Shown: positions 11,807-22,504, counted from the first letter of the stretch. The stretch: DNA of 64,000 nucleotides from Streptomyces triculaminicus (GCF_017349075.1 NZ_JAFMOF010000001.1:248001-312000), one strand, 5' to 3'. The notes: a model not told the origin generated them from the letters alone. Numbers and translations are program-made.

Positions 11807-12592
11807 GTGAATCACGGTGAGATGTCTCGGGCGGCGTCACGGCCGGCGGAACTGATCGGCGCGCTGCTCCCGTCGGCGGTCGAGTCCGCCGAGTCCTTCC
11901 ACGACCCGGTGGACCCTCCGCCTCTCTTCCCCGAGGAGGAGGCGCTGCTGACCAAGGTGGTGGACAAGCGGCGCAAGGAGTTCACGACGGTACGGTCCTG
12001 CGCCCGCGCCGCGCTGGGGAGGCTGGGCTTCGCCCCCTCCCCCATCCTGCCCGGGCAGCGCGGCGCGCCCCGGTGGCCGGCCGGGGTCATCGGCAGCATG
12101 ACGCACTGCGAGGGCTACCGCGCGGCGGCGGTCGCGCACGCCCGCGACGTGATGACCATAGGACTGGACGCGGAACCCCACCAGCCCCTGCCCAACGCGG
12201 GAGTCCGCAGGCTGGTCACGCGACCCGAGGAGCGCGGGCAGCTGGCGCGGCTGGCCGCCCGGCACGCGGGCGTGCACTGGGACCGGCTGCTGTTCAGCGC
12301 CAAGGAGAGCGTCTACAAGGCGTGGTTCCCGCTCACCGGCCTCTGGCTGGACTTCGAGGACGCCGTGGTCGAGGTGGACCCCGACGCGCAGACGTTCACG
12401 GCGCGCCTCATCGACCCGGCGCCGCTGCTGGCGGCGACCGGAAACCGGCTGGCGGGCTTCAGCGGCCGCTGGCGCGTGCACGACGGCCTGATCGTGACGG
12501 CCATCGCCGTGCCCGCGACGCACCGGGCGGCCTCCGACGGGACCACGACGGCCGCCGACCGGTCCGTGGCACCCGCCGTCGTGCCGGAGTAG
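11807..12592 (+). CDS. Sfp/EntD-type 4'-phosphopantetheinyl transferase
   Basis: 261 residues from GTG 11807 (AGGG eight bases upstream); ATG 11822 is a possible alternative but has no properly spaced RBS. The family motifs are clear: the PRWPAGVIGSMTHCEGY segment, the Mg-binding IGLDAEPH, and FSAKESVYKAW. It transfers the phosphopantetheine arm of CoA to carrier-protein domains of fatty-acid, polyketide or nonribosomal peptide enzymes. The length is that of the broad-specificity Streptomyces enzymes rather than the short AcpS type. No carrier-protein synthase is in the window, so it probably serves clusters elsewhere. It is convergent with the prenyl-synthase-like gene. Confidence 0.92.
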   Translation: MNHGEMSRAASRPAELIGALLPSAVESAESFHDPVDPPPLFPEEEALLTKVVDKRRKEFTTVRSCARAALGRLGFAPSPILPGQRGAPRWPAGVIGSMTHCEGYRAAAVAHARDVMTIGLDAEPHQPLPNAGVRRLVTRPEERGQLARLAARHAGVHWDRLLFSAKESVYKAWFPLTGLWLDFEDAVVEVDPDAQTFTARLIDPAPLLAATGNRLAGFSGRWRVHDGLIVTAIAVPATHRAASDGTTTAADRSVAPAVVPE

Positions 12593-12644
12593 GGGCGGGG
12601 CGTCCGGCGTGCCCCGCGGGGGGCGCGCCGGGCGCCGCCGGAGC

Positions 12645-13613
12645 TCACCCGTCCTGCGACGCGACCCGGTCGGCGAACGCGGCCAGCTCCTCGCCCCAGC
12701 CGGCGGCCAGCGACAGCGACTCCGCCGTGCGGCAGGCGCGCTCGACGAGCTCCTGGATGAGCTCCTCGGCCACGTCGTGCTCCTCCGGCTCCAGCAGGAT
12801 CTCCCGCAGCAGCTGGGCGTCCCACGCGTACTCCGGACCGCCGTCGAGGAACCCCCGCAGCCGCCACGCGGCGTGCAACGACCGGGCGTACGCCTCGTAG
12901 GGGCCGTCGAGGTCCGGCCGCCCGGCGAGCGCCGCGCCCAGCCGCAGCGGGTGGCGCAGGGCGTACCACCCCGCGGCGCAGCCCACGTCGCAGCCGGTCA
13001 CACAGCGCCCGGGCCAGGGGTCGTCGAGGTATTCGGCGGTCATGGCGTGGTGGCTGTACGAGCCGATCGCCCGTTCCGTGCGCAGCTCGTCCCAGATCCG
13101 CCGGGCCTCGGCGGGCAGCGGGGCCATGAGGCGGTCGGCGTGGGCGAGGGCGAGGTCCCCGGCGAGGGTGGCGGTGGACTCCCCGAAGCGCCTGGCCTCG
13201 CCCGCCCAGCCGCCGCGCTCGTGCTCGGCGGCGCGGCTGACGTGGAGGGTGGGCATGCCCCGGCGCAGGGCGGCGTTGTCGCGGACGTCGCTCCGTATGA
13301 GGGTGCAGGTGTCCAGGAGCTCGAGGGCCGCTGCGGCGTCGACGGCCCGGGAGGCGTCCGGGTCGCCGCCGGCCGCGAGGTAGCCGGTGAGGAAGACCAG
13401 GGGGCGGGCCCGGTCCCCGCCCGCCGCCACGAATTCCGCGAGGGACTCCACGAGCCCGGCGCCGCGCGCGTCCGCGGTGCGCCAGCGGTGGTGCTCCTCG
13501 TCGAGGACGGTGCGCAGCCGTTCCTCGACCCGGTCGAGCATTCTCGCCCGTTGAAGCCGGGGTGACACCGTTCGAGGCGCCACCGGATGGGGCGGCTGGG
13601 GTTGCTTCGTCAT
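12645..13613 (-). CDS. Polyprenyl synthetase family protein with degenerate Asp-rich motifs
   Basis: 322 residues with the isoprenyl diphosphate synthase fold recognisable throughout: ALELLDTCTLIRSDV then LRRGMPTLH, LAGDLALAHAD, and HPLRLGAALAG. The two metal-binding motifs are damaged. The first DDxxD is SDVRD (108-112) and the second is RGFLD (253-257), so most diphosphate-Mg ligands are missing. An ordinary prenyl-chain-elongating activity is therefore doubtful; it could be a terpene-cyclase-like derivative, a regulatory subunit or inactive. The ATG at 13613 has a GGAG RBS. It is divergent from a styrene-monooxygenase-like gene across 263 bp, which suggests co-regulation and a shared small pathway. 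Confidence 0.75.
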   Translation of the reverse strand: MTKQPQPPHPVAPRTVSPRLQRARMLDRVEERLRTVLDEEHHRWRTADARGAGLVESLAEFVAAGGDRARPLVFLTGYLAAGGDPDASRAVDAAAALELLDTCTLIRSDVRDNAALRRGMPTLHVSRAAEHERGGWAGEARRFGESTATLAGDLALAHADRLMAPLPAEARRIWDELRTERAIGSYSHHAMTAEYLDDPWPGRCVTGCDVGCAAGWYALRHPLRLGAALAGRPDLDGPYEAYARSLHAAWRLRGFLDGGPEYAWDAQLLREILLEPEEHDVAEELIQELVERACRTAESLSLAAGWGEELAAFADRVASQDG

Positions 13614-13876
13614 CGCGTATCTCCATGGATCGGCTGCGGCCTTCACCGACCCCGACGGGCGGGTGGCTCCGTTCTCGACGGTTCTCGGAAGCGGAAGACG
13701 GCGGAAGGTGACCGGCCAGACGACTACCCCGGCACAGCGCGCCGAAAGCGCCGTTTTCCTGCCATCCCCGGAGCCGGGTGACGGTTGGGGCGCCACTCGC
13801 GTGCCGTCTGTACAGCGTGCGCCGTGGACGGTTACATCGGGGGCGAGCCACGGAATCCGGTTTTTCGGAGGCAACC

Positions 13877-15127
13877 ATGCGCAGGATTGCGATCGTCGGC
13901 GCGGGCCAGGCGGGACTGCAGCTGGCCCTGGGACTGCAGGCGGCCGGCGGCTACGAGGTGACCGTGGTCTCGGCGCGCACACCCGACGCCGTGCGCGGGG
14001 GGCGGGTGATGTCCACCCAGCTGATGTACGGTCCGGCGCTCGCCCTGGAGCGGTCGGCGGCCCTGAACATGTGGGACGAGTCGACGCCCCGGATCGACGG
14101 CCTGCGGATCGGTCCGGTGGACCCGCCGGGCGTGCCCGTCCCGGAGCGGACCATCACCGCCGCCCTCGACGAGCCGGCGCGGTCCGTCGACCAGCGGGTG
14201 AAGACCGCGCACTGGCTGGAGCTGTTCGAGCACCGCGGCGGCCGGGTGGAATACCGGGAGGTCGCCCCCGACGATCTGGCGCCGCTCGCCGCCGGTCACG
14301 ACCTGACGGTCGTCGCCACCGGATACGGCCCCCTCGGCCAGGTGTTCGGCCGCGACGACCGGCACAGCCCGTACGCCGGCCCCAAGCGCACCCTGGCCTG
14401 CGTCTACCTGCACGGTGCCGCGCCCGACCCCGGGCTGCCGCCGTCCTATCTGCGGATGTGGGGCTTCCCGGAGGCCGGGGAGTTCTTCGTGCTGCCGGCG
14501 CTGACGGGCTCGGGGCCGTGCGTGATCCTGCTCTGGGAGGGGCATCCCGGCGGCCCCTTCGACTGCTGGGGCGACGTCTCGGGCCCGGACGCGACGCTGC
14601 TGCGCTCGCTGGAACTGCTGCGCTCGTACGCGCCCTGGGAGTACGAACTCTTCGCCCGCGCCGAACCGACGGACCCGGGGGCGTGGCTGACCGGGAGCCT
14701 GACGCCGGTGGTGCGGCATCCGGTGGCGGAGGTCGCCCCGGGGGCGTACGTCCTCGGCATGGCGGACGCCGTCGTCCTCAACGACCCGATCACCGGCCAG
14801 GGGGCGAACAACGCCGCCCGCTGCGCGGAACGTTATCTGGGCTCGGTGCTGGAGCGGGGCGATCGGCCGTTCGACCGGGCGTGGATGCACGAGACGTTCG
14901 CCGGCTGGTGGGACCACGCCCGGCACACCACGGCCTTCACCAACATGGTGCTGGACGCTCCGCTGCCCGACCACGTCCAGCACGTCCTGGCGGCCGCCGC
15001 CCGGCATCCGGAGCTGGCCCACCGCTACGTCAACGGCTTCGCGGACCCGGCCGACTACCAGGAATGGCTGATGGACGCCGACCGCGCGGAGGCCTGCCTG
15101 GCCACGGTCGTCGGCCCGATGGTCTGA
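13877..15127 (+). CDS. Styrene/indole monooxygenase-like FAD-dependent oxygenase
   Basis: 416 residues with a GGAGG RBS six bases before ATG 13877. The N terminus is a Rossmann FAD fold (IAIVGAGQAGLQLALGLQ), followed by RVMSTQ and, near residue 300, GMADAVVLNDPITGQGANNA, the second FAD-contact region typical of the StyA/SmoA group. These enzymes epoxidise styrene, indole or isoprenoid-indole substrates using FADH2 from a separate reductase; indolosesquiterpene pathways use a relative. No flavin reductase is adjacent. The divergent neighbour is a degenerate prenyl synthase, so a terpenoid substrate is an attractive inference, but it is untested. Confidence 0.82.
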   Translation: MRRIAIVGAGQAGLQLALGLQAAGGYEVTVVSARTPDAVRGGRVMSTQLMYGPALALERSAALNMWDESTPRIDGLRIGPVDPPGVPVPERTITAALDEPARSVDQRVKTAHWLELFEHRGGRVEYREVAPDDLAPLAAGHDLTVVATGYGPLGQVFGRDDRHSPYAGPKRTLACVYLHGAAPDPGLPPSYLRMWGFPEAGEFFVLPALTGSGPCVILLWEGHPGGPFDCWGDVSGPDATLLRSLELLRSYAPWEYELFARAEPTDPGAWLTGSLTPVVRHPVAEVAPGAYVLGMADAVVLNDPITGQGANNAARCAERYLGSVLERGDRPFDRAWMHETFAGWWDHARHTTAFTNMVLDAPLPDHVQHVLAAAARHPELAHRYVNGFADPADYQEWLMDADRAEACLATVVGPMV

Positions 15128-15198
15128 AAGCCCGGCGGACCGATGGTCCGAGGCCCGGCGGACCGATGGCGCGGGCAGCGCTGGGCTAGCCTGAGGCG

Positions 15199-15669
15199 AT
15201 GGGTACGACGCAGCCGGGGGCGGTGGCACGGGCGGGCGCCGCGCCCGCGCCCGCCCGACGGCGCGGGGCGCCGGGGCAGTGGCCAGTGCTCTGCGCCGTG
15301 TCGCTGGGCGGCGCCGCGGGAGCGACCGCCCGCTACGGCGCCGGGCTGCTGTGGCCGACGCCGAGCGGCGCCTTCCCCTGGACGACACTGCTGGTCAACG
15401 CGGTCGGGTGCGCGCTGATCGGAGTGCTGCTGGTGACCATCGCGGAGGCGGGCAGCCCGCACCGGCTGGCGCGGCCGTTCCTGGGAACAGGGGTGCTGGG
15501 GGGCTTCACGACCTTCTCGACATACGCGGTGGACATCGAGGAACTGGTGCGGGACGGCCACGCGGGGACGGCGGCGGCGTACGCGGCCGCGACGCTCGGC
15601 GCGGCGATGGCGGCGGTGTGGACCGCGGCGACGGCGACCCGGCGCCTGATCGCGCGGAGGGCCCGATAA
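15199..15669 (+). CDS. crcB: CrcB/Fluc family fluoride channel subunit 1
   Basis: 156 residues. After a 30-residue Pro/Ala-rich cytoplasmic extension come four membrane helices with the Fluc signatures [23 protein letters not shown] and GGFTTFSTY. Fluc channels are dual-topology or heterodimeric pores that expel fluoride. Its TAA stop overlaps the next start (TAATG), and a second crcB lies two genes downstream, fitting a heterodimeric channel. No fluoride riboswitch could be recognised in the 71 bp upstream. Confidence 0.92.
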   Translation: MGTTQPGAVARAGAAPAPARRRGAPGQWPVLCAVSLGGAAGATARYGAGLLWPTPSGAFPWTTLLVNAVGCALIGVLLVTIAEAGSPHRLARPFLGTGVLGGFTTFSTYAVDIEELVRDGHAGTAAAYAAATLGAAMAAVWTAATATRRLIARRAR

Positions 15670-16028
15670 TGCCCGCACCCGGCACGGCGTTGCGGCTGAC
15701 GGTCTACGTCGGCGAGTCGGACACGGCGGCGGGCTCGGGCGGCCTGGGCGGCCGCCCGCTCTACTCCGAGATCGTCCATCGCGCCCACGCGGCCGGCCTG
15801 GCGGGTGCGAGCGTCTTCCGCGGCATCGAGGGCTTCGGGGCCTCCTCGCGGATCCACACCTCCCGGCTGCTGTCGCTGAGCGAGGACCTGCCGGTGGCGG
15901 TGGTGATCGTGGACACGGCCGAGCGCGTACGGGCCTTCCTGCCGGTCCTGCGGGAACTGACCGGGCCGGGATCGGGTGGCCTGATCACCCTCGACGAGGT
16001 CGAGATTCCGCCGGAGACTCCCGCGTGA
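15669..16028 (+). CDS. DUF190 domain protein between two crcB genes
   Basis: 119 residues, translationally coupled on both sides (TAATG upstream, GTGA downstream). It has the PII-like ferredoxin-type fold expected for DUF190: [11 protein letters not shown], then [28 protein letters not shown], then a [12 protein letters not shown] strand. DUF190 proteins commonly accompany fluoride channels and are thought to be cytoplasmic regulators, but their ligand is not established. Confidence 0.85.
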   Translation: MPAPGTALRLTVYVGESDTAAGSGGLGGRPLYSEIVHRAHAAGLAGASVFRGIEGFGASSRIHTSRLLSLSEDLPVAVVIVDTAERVRAFLPVLRELTGPGSGGLITLDEVEIPPETPA

Positions 16029-16381
16029 ACTGGCTCCTCGTCATCGCCGGCGCCATGTTCGGCGCCCCTCTGCGCTACCTCACCGACCGTTTCGTCCAGT
16101 CCCGTCACGATTCCGTGTTCCCGTGGGGGACGTTCGCGGTCAACGTCACGGGCTGCTTCGTCCTGGGCCTGCTGGCCGGCGCCCTGCCCGACGGGCACCT
16201 GCGCCTGCTCCTGGGCACGGGCCTGTGCGGCGCCCTGACCACGTACTCCACCTTCTCGTACGAGACGCTGCGCCTGACCGAGGACGGGGCGCGGGGCTAC
16301 GCCGTCCTCAACGCGGCCGCGAGCGTGACGTGCGGGGTGGGGGCGGCCTTCGCCGGGGTGTGGGTCGGCCTTCCGGCCTGA
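16025..16381 (+). CDS. crcB: CrcB/Fluc family fluoride channel subunit 2
   Basis: 118 residues from GTG 16025, overlapping the DUF190 stop by 4 bp. Four short membrane helices with [22 protein letters not shown] and [12 protein letters not shown] match the Fluc pore motifs. It lacks the N-terminal extension of subunit 1. Two unequal subunits in one operon suggest a heterodimeric channel of fixed topology. The next 160 bp holds degenerate C-rich repeats (CCCTCCCTC, CGGGCTCCC) and then the promoter/palindrome of the following gene. Confidence 0.92.
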   Translation: MNWLLVIAGAMFGAPLRYLTDRFVQSRHDSVFPWGTFAVNVTGCFVLGLLAGALPDGHLRLLLGTGLCGALTTYSTFSYETLRLTEDGARGYAVLNAAASVTCGVGAAFAGVWVGLPA

Positions 16382-16502
16382 CCGCACCGGATTCCCCCTC
16401 TCTGCCAGGCCCTCCCTCTCCACCGGGCTCCCGCCGGGCCCTCCCTCGCCCCATCGGGCTCCCACCTGGCCTTTCACCCGACTTTCCACAGCGGAAAATT
16501 AC

Positions 16503-16551
16503 CAGTTGCCATGACGGAAACAGCGTGGTTCACTTTCCGTCATGGCAACTG
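16503..16551 (+). promoter_or_regulatory. 18-bp perfect inverted repeat spanning promoter and start codon
   Basis: CAGTTGCCATGACGGAAA (16503-16520) is the exact reverse complement of 16534-16551, with a 13-bp spacer. The left arm contains a -35-like TTGCCA (16506-16511). A weak -10-like TTCACT lies 17 bp on (16529-16534), and the right arm contains the ATG (16542-16544) of the membrane-protein gene. With a transcript starting at about 16542 the mRNA would be leaderless and the palindrome would act as an operator covering -35 and start site. With an upstream start it would be a hairpin hiding the start codon. No Shine-Dalgarno is present, which favours the leaderless reading. Confidence 0.75.
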
Positions 16552-17003
16552 ATGAGAACTCACGGCCGTCCGACCCGTCCATGCCCTCGCGGGAGAGCGC
16601 CGCCCAGGCCCTGGCCCTCGCGGAACAGGCTCAGGCCGCGGTCGGGGCGATCTCGCCCGGGCGGTGGTACCAACCCACGCTGGCCGCGTTCCTGGTCGGG
16701 ATCTTCCTCACGAATCTGCTTCCCGACCCCTTCGACATCACCGCCGTGGGCGTCCTGTTCGTGGGCATGATGACGTTCGTGGTCCTGCAGGTGCGCAAGA
16801 TGGGCGTCATGCACCGCGCCACCCCGAAGACGGGGCGCCAGATGGCCGTCGGCGCGATCCTCGGCATCACGGTGTACGTGACCGCGCTCGTCGTGGAACA
16901 CCAGGCCGACATGCCTTGGGTCTGGGTGCCGGCCGCGCTGCTGGTCGGAGGGGGCATCCTGGGACTCGAAAGGCATTCCCGCACGAAGGGCATACCCGCA
17001 TAG
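16542..17003 (+). CDS. Small membrane protein co-transcribed with a winged-helix regulator
   Basis: 153 residues. A soluble, Ala-rich helical N terminus (about 1-40) precedes four hydrophobic segments: AAFLVGIFLTNLLP, TAVGVLFVGMMTFVVL, MAVGAILGITVYVTALVV and VWVPAALLVGGGILGL. No catalytic motif is recognised and no function is proposed. Its stop overlaps the GTG of the next gene (TAGTG), so it is co-translated with a DNA-binding protein. Such pairs usually mean the regulator controls the membrane protein, here probably through the palindrome over this gene's start. Confidence 0.75.
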   Translation: MATDENSRPSDPSMPSRESAAQALALAEQAQAAVGAISPGRWYQPTLAAFLVGIFLTNLLPDPFDITAVGVLFVGMMTFVVLQVRKMGVMHRATPKTGRQMAVGAILGITVYVTALVVEHQADMPWVWVPAALLVGGGILGLERHSRTKGIPA

Positions 17004-17311
17004 TGACCGCCCCCGAAGACGGCTTCAACGAGACGATCCACGCGCCGAACCGGCTGAGGATCTGCGCCGCGCTGGACGCCGTCGAGGAGATCGAGTTCGC
17101 GACGATCCGCGAGACGCTCGGCGTCAGCCCGTCCGTGCTGAGCAAGCACGTCACGGTCCTGTCCGACGCCGGCTACGTCGAGCAGCGGCGGGCCGTGCGC
17201 GAGACCCGGCAGCGGGTGTGGCTGCGCCTGACCAAGGAGGGGCGAGCGGCCTACCGCTCCCACCTCGCCGCGCTCCGCGCGATCGTCAGCGCCGACCTCG
17301 GCGAGGGCTGA
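17003..17311 (+). CDS. Winged-helix transcriptional regulator (MarR/ArsR-like, single domain)
   Basis: 102 residues from GTG 17003. It is a stand-alone winged helix: NETIHAPNRLRICAALD, recognition helix region SPSVLSKHVTVLSDAGYVE, and a wing with arginines (RAVRETRQRVWLRLT). Dimerisation through the C-terminal helix is typical. One-base overlap with the upstream membrane-protein gene implies a two-gene operon. The perfect 18-bp inverted repeat at the operon start is the likely operator, giving autoregulation; this is inference. Confidence 0.85.
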   Translation: MTAPEDGFNETIHAPNRLRICAALDAVEEIEFATIRETLGVSPSVLSKHVTVLSDAGYVEQRRAVRETRQRVWLRLTKEGRAAYRSHLAALRAIVSADLGEG

Positions 17312-17394
17312 GCCCCGCCCCCAAGCCGCCGGGCCCGCCCCCGGCGCGGCAAACGGTCACACCCTGGGGCCGGTCACACCGCACCCCCGGGCGC

Positions 17395-18282
17395 TCACTC
17401 CTCGCCCAAGTGCTCGAGCAGCACACGCCGCAGCTCACGGGCCGCGCGCGGAGGCGGCGCATCCTTCCGGTGCGCGACGGCCACGGTACGGCGCATGCGG
17501 TCGTCCTCGAAGGGGGTGACGCGCAGTCCGGAACGGGCCGCGACCATCCCGGGGACGACGGCGAGCCCGAGACCCGCGCGCACGAAACCCAGGACGGCGT
17601 CCATTTCGCCGCCCTCGACGGTGAAGGAGGGTTCGAAGCCCGCCGCACGACACGCGGCGGTGGTGATCTCCCGCAGGTCGTAGCCACGCCGGAACATCAC
17701 CATCGGCAGATCCCGCAGCTCCCCCACCCGGATATGGCCCCGACGCGTGGGCGGGGGCCCGGACGGGGCCGAGACCACCACCAGGTCCTCCCGCAGCAGC
17801 TCCGTCGTCACCAGCGCCGGGGCACCGACGCCGAGCGGGGTGATGATCAGCGCCAGGTCGAGCCCGCCGTCGGCCAGGCGGCGCACCAGATCCTGGGAGC
17901 CGCCCTCGTCGACGTGCAGCTCGATGCCGGGAAAGCGTGCGTGGTACGTGCGCAGCACGTCCGGCACCAGGCTCGCGCACAGGCTCGGCGGGGCACCGAG
18001 CCGGACCCGGCCGCGCCGCAGCTGGGCGACCTCCTGCACCTCACGGTGCGCCGTCTCGGTGTCGGCGAGGATGCGGCGAGCGAGCGGCAGCAGGGCCTCG
18101 CCGGCGTCGGTGAGAGTGATGTTGCCCCGGGCCCGATGGAAGAGCTCGGCGCCCAACTCGCGCTCCAGCGCGCGGATCTGCTGGGACAGCGAAGGCTGGG
18201 CCACATGCAGGGCCTCCGCGGCCCGGGTGAAGTGCCGCGCCTCGGCGACCGTGGCGAAGTAGCGGAGCTGCTGAAGTTGCAC
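17395..18282 (-). CDS. LysR family regulator, probably of sdhCAB
   Basis: 295 residues. The N-terminal winged HTH (MQLQQLRYFATVAEARHF, then ALHVAQPSLSQQIRALE) is followed by a periplasmic-binding-like co-inducer domain (about 90-290). It is transcribed divergently from the succinate dehydrogenase operon with 87 bp between start codons, and a canonical T-N11-A LysR box lies 14 bp from its own start. The arrangement predicts autoregulation and control of sdhCAB; the inducer is unknown. Confidence 0.9.
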   Translation of the reverse strand: MQLQQLRYFATVAEARHFTRAAEALHVAQPSLSQQIRALERELGAELFHRARGNITLTDAGEALLPLARRILADTETAHREVQEVAQLRRGRVRLGAPPSLCASLVPDVLRTYHARFPGIELHVDEGGSQDLVRRLADGGLDLALIITPLGVGAPALVTTELLREDLVVVSAPSGPPPTRRGHIRVGELRDLPMVMFRRGYDLREITTAACRAAGFEPSFTVEGGEMDAVLGFVRAGLGLAVVPGMVAARSGLRVTPFEDDRMRRTVAVAHRKDAPPPRAARELRRVLLEHLGEE

Positions 18283-18295
18283 CCCACCACGATAG

Positions 18296-18310
18296 ATAGG
18301 AGGTACCTAT
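18296..18310. promoter_or_regulatory. LysR-type T-N11-A box
   Basis: ATAGGAGGTACCTAT has perfect ATAGG/CCTAT half-sites and fits T-N11-A exactly. It lies between the divergent lysR gene and sdhC, upstream of the sdh -35 element. Confidence 0.7.
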
Positions 18311-18331
18311 GGAAACGAGCCCGATCATGTC

Positions 18332-18362
18332 TTGGACGCATCGTGGGCACCCGCCCTAGCGT
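18332..18362 (+). promoter_or_regulatory. Candidate sdhCAB promoter
   Basis: TTGGAC (18332-18337) and TAGCGT (18357-18362) are separated by 19 bp. Transcription would start at about the sdhC ATG (18370), giving a leaderless mRNA, consistent with the absence of a Shine-Dalgarno there. Confidence 0.5.
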
Positions 18363-18369
18363 CGGCGGC

Positions 18370-19074
18370 ATGGCACTGGCGACCCGGACGGACCGGCCTC
18401 CGTCCCTCATCCGCTCCGCGTGGCGCTCGACCGTCGGCAAGAAGGCGGTCATGGCCGCCACCGGCCTGGTCATGCTGGCGTACCTGGTCGCCCACATGAT
18501 GGGCAACCTCAAAGTGTTCTTCGGCGCCGGGGAGTTCAACCACTACGGGCACTGGATCCGCACCATCGGCGAGCCGTTCCTGCACCGCGAGTGGTTCCTG
18601 TGGACCGCCCGGGTGGCGCTGAGCGCGTCGGTCGTCCTGCACGGTGTGGCCGCGTACCAGCTCAGCCGCCGCGACCTGGCGGCGCGCCCGGCGAAGTACG
18701 CGCACAGGCCGCGCCGCAAGAGCTACGCCACCCGCACCATGCGCTGGGGCGGAGTGATCCTCGCCCTGTTCGTCGTCTGGCACATCCTCGACCTCACCAC
18801 CCTCGACGTGAACCCCAACGCCCAGGAGGGCCGCCCGTACGAGAACCTCGTCGCCTCCTTCGACCGCTGGTACGTCTCCGCCTTCTACATCGCCGCGATG
18901 CTCGCCCTCGGGCTGCACATCCGGCACGGCTTCTGGAGCGCCGCCCAGACGCTGGGCGCGGGCTCGCCCCGCCGCGACCGGGCCCTGAAGACCGTCGCCA
19001 ATGCCCTCGCGGCGCTCTTGACCTGCGGCTTCATCGCCGTGCCCCTCGGTGTTCTGACAGGAGTCGTGAGCTGA
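18370..19074 (+). CDS. sdhC: Succinate dehydrogenase/fumarate reductase cytochrome b subunit
   Basis: 234 residues with five membrane helices (about 27-45, 80-98, 126-142, 168-186 and 205-228). It belongs to the single-polypeptide B-type cytochrome b subunits found with actinobacterial SdhA/SdhB. Histidines in the helices (for example in [26 protein letters not shown] and GLHIRHGF) are the likely haem b ligands. It anchors the complex and passes electrons to menaquinone. It is the first gene of sdhCAB, and the stop is 2 bp before sdhA. Confidence 0.93.
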   Translation: MALATRTDRPPSLIRSAWRSTVGKKAVMAATGLVMLAYLVAHMMGNLKVFFGAGEFNHYGHWIRTIGEPFLHREWFLWTARVALSASVVLHGVAAYQLSRRDLAARPAKYAHRPRRKSYATRTMRWGGVILALFVVWHILDLTTLDVNPNAQEGRPYENLVASFDRWYVSAFYIAAMLALGLHIRHGFWSAAQTLGAGSPRRDRALKTVANALAALLTCGFIAVPLGVLTGVVS

Positions 19075-19075
19075 G

Positions 19076-21018
<1,943 letters not shown>

Positions 21019-21022
<4 letters not shown>

Positions 21023-21777
21023 ACCTCACCCTGCGCATCTGGCGCCAGCGCGACGCGGCCGGGCCCGGCGCCATGACCACCTACGAGGTCACGGGTATCA
21101 GCGAGGACATGTCCTTCCTGGAGATGCTCGACCACCTCAACGAGGAGCTCATCCTCGCCGGTGACGATCCCGTCGCCTTCGACCACGACTGCCGCGAGGG
21201 CATCTGCGGCGCGTGCGGCATGGTCATCAACGGCCGGGCGCACGGCCCCGAGCGCACCACCACCTGTCAGCTCCACATGCGTCACTTCCGCGACGGCGAG
21301 ACGATCGACGTCGAACCGTGGCGCGCGGCCGCCTTCCCCGTGGTCAAGGACCTCGTCGTCGACCGTTCGGCCTTCGACCGCGTCATCGCCTCGGGCGGCT
21401 ATGTCTCCGCGCCCACCGGTTCGGCCCCCGAGGCCCATGCCACGCCCGTGCCCAAGCCCGTCGCGGACCTCGCCTTCGAGCACGCCGAGTGCATAGGCTG
21501 CGGCGCCTGCGTGGCCGCGTGCCCGAACGGCTCGGCGATGCTCTTCACGGCGGCGAAGGTGGTCCACCTCAACGTCCTGCCGCAGGGCGCCCCGGAGCGG
21601 GCGTCACGCGTGCTCGGCATGGTCGACGCGATGGACGCGCAGAGCTTCGGCGGCTGCACCAACACCGGCGAGTGCGCCACCGCCTGTCCCAAGGGCATCC
21701 CGCTCACGGCGATCAGCACGATGAACCGCGAGTACCTCCGCGCCACGGTCAAGGGAGGAGTCCGGCGCGGGACATGA
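21019..21777 (+). CDS. sdhB: Succinate dehydrogenase/fumarate reductase iron-sulfur subunit
   Basis: 252 residues from GTG 21019, overlapping sdhA by 4 bp. The N-terminal plant-type ferredoxin domain binds [2Fe-2S] through C58, C63, C66 and C83. The C-terminal domain carries [14 protein letters not shown] and [14 protein letters not shown] for the [4Fe-4S] and [3Fe-4S] clusters. It carries electrons from the flavin to the cytochrome b subunit. Confidence 0.96.
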
Positions 21778-21854
21778 CCACGGCGGCTCACCCGATCGTG
21801 CGGTTTACCGGGCGACGGCGATGACGCGGCGCCACCTTCCGTACGATTTATGCC

Positions 21855-22499
21855 GTGCCGCGCGATGCGTACGGAAGCGATGCATACGGGATAGGCAAGG
21901 ACCGGCTGCTGGCGTTCGCCGACGCGGTGACGGCCATCGCCATCACGCTGCTGGCCCTGGAGATCCGCGTCCCCGAAGGCCTCTCGGCCGGGCAGCTCGG
22001 CCACGCGCTGGGCGAGGTGCTGGTCAAGGTCTACGCGTATCTGCTCAGCTTCACGGTCGTCGGCCTGCTGTGGCTCGCGCACCACCGGCTGTTCAGCCTG
22101 ATCGTCGAGATCGACCGGGCGACGGTGCGCCTGGAGCTGGCGCTGCTGGCCGTGATCGCCGCGCTGCCGTTCCCCACCCGGCTGCTCAGCGAGTACGGCG
22201 AGACCGCTCAGGCCACGGCCGGCTACGCCGCCGCCATCGCGCTGACCGCGGCGCTGCTGACCGTCATGACCCTGCGGCTGCGCGCCGGCGGCGGCCCGCC
22301 GCTCGTGCCGGAGGCGTCGCCGGGGCGGGTCGCGCGGCTGCTGTACGCCAACGCGACCCTGGCCGTCGTCTTCGCCACGTCGATTCCCGTCGCCGTGGCG
22401 TCCCCCACCGCCGCGAAGTTCTGGTGGGGGCTGCTGGTGCCGCTACGGGTCCTGCCCCGTTGGGTGCGGCGGCAGCGGCGGCGCCGGGGCGCCGCCTGA
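21855..22499 (+). CDS. TMEM175-like (DUF1211) integral membrane protein, putative K+ channel
   Basis: 214 residues with six hydrophobic segments. The first contains RLLAFADAVTAIAITLLALEI, a version of the FSDxxxAIAxTLLV filter-forming signature of prokaryotic TMEM175 channels in which the usual FSD is FAD. The C terminus is Arg-rich and cytoplasmic. The GTG start lies seven bases after TACGAT, a plausible -10, so the mRNA may be leaderless. Potassium conductance is known for some bacterial relatives; it is not shown for this one. Confidence 0.8.
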   Translation: MPRDAYGSDAYGIGKDRLLAFADAVTAIAITLLALEIRVPEGLSAGQLGHALGEVLVKVYAYLLSFTVVGLLWLAHHRLFSLIVEIDRATVRLELALLAVIAALPFPTRLLSEYGETAQATAGYAAAIALTAALLTVMTLRLRAGGGPPLVPEASPGRVARLLYANATLAVVFATSIPVAVASPTAAKFWWGLLVPLRVLPRWVRRQRRRRGAA

Positions 22500-22504
22500 C
22501 CCGC

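Noticed and set aside
12645..15127. Indolosesquiterpene cluster like xiamycin
   Set aside because: Only the monooxygenase resembles such pathways; no cyclase, P450 or canonical prenyl synthase is present.
15128..15198. Fluoride riboswitch before the crcB operon
   Set aside because: The expected GGNGAUGG/CUGAUG elements and pseudoknot could not be found; only imperfect direct repeats (CCCGGCGGACCGATGG) are present.
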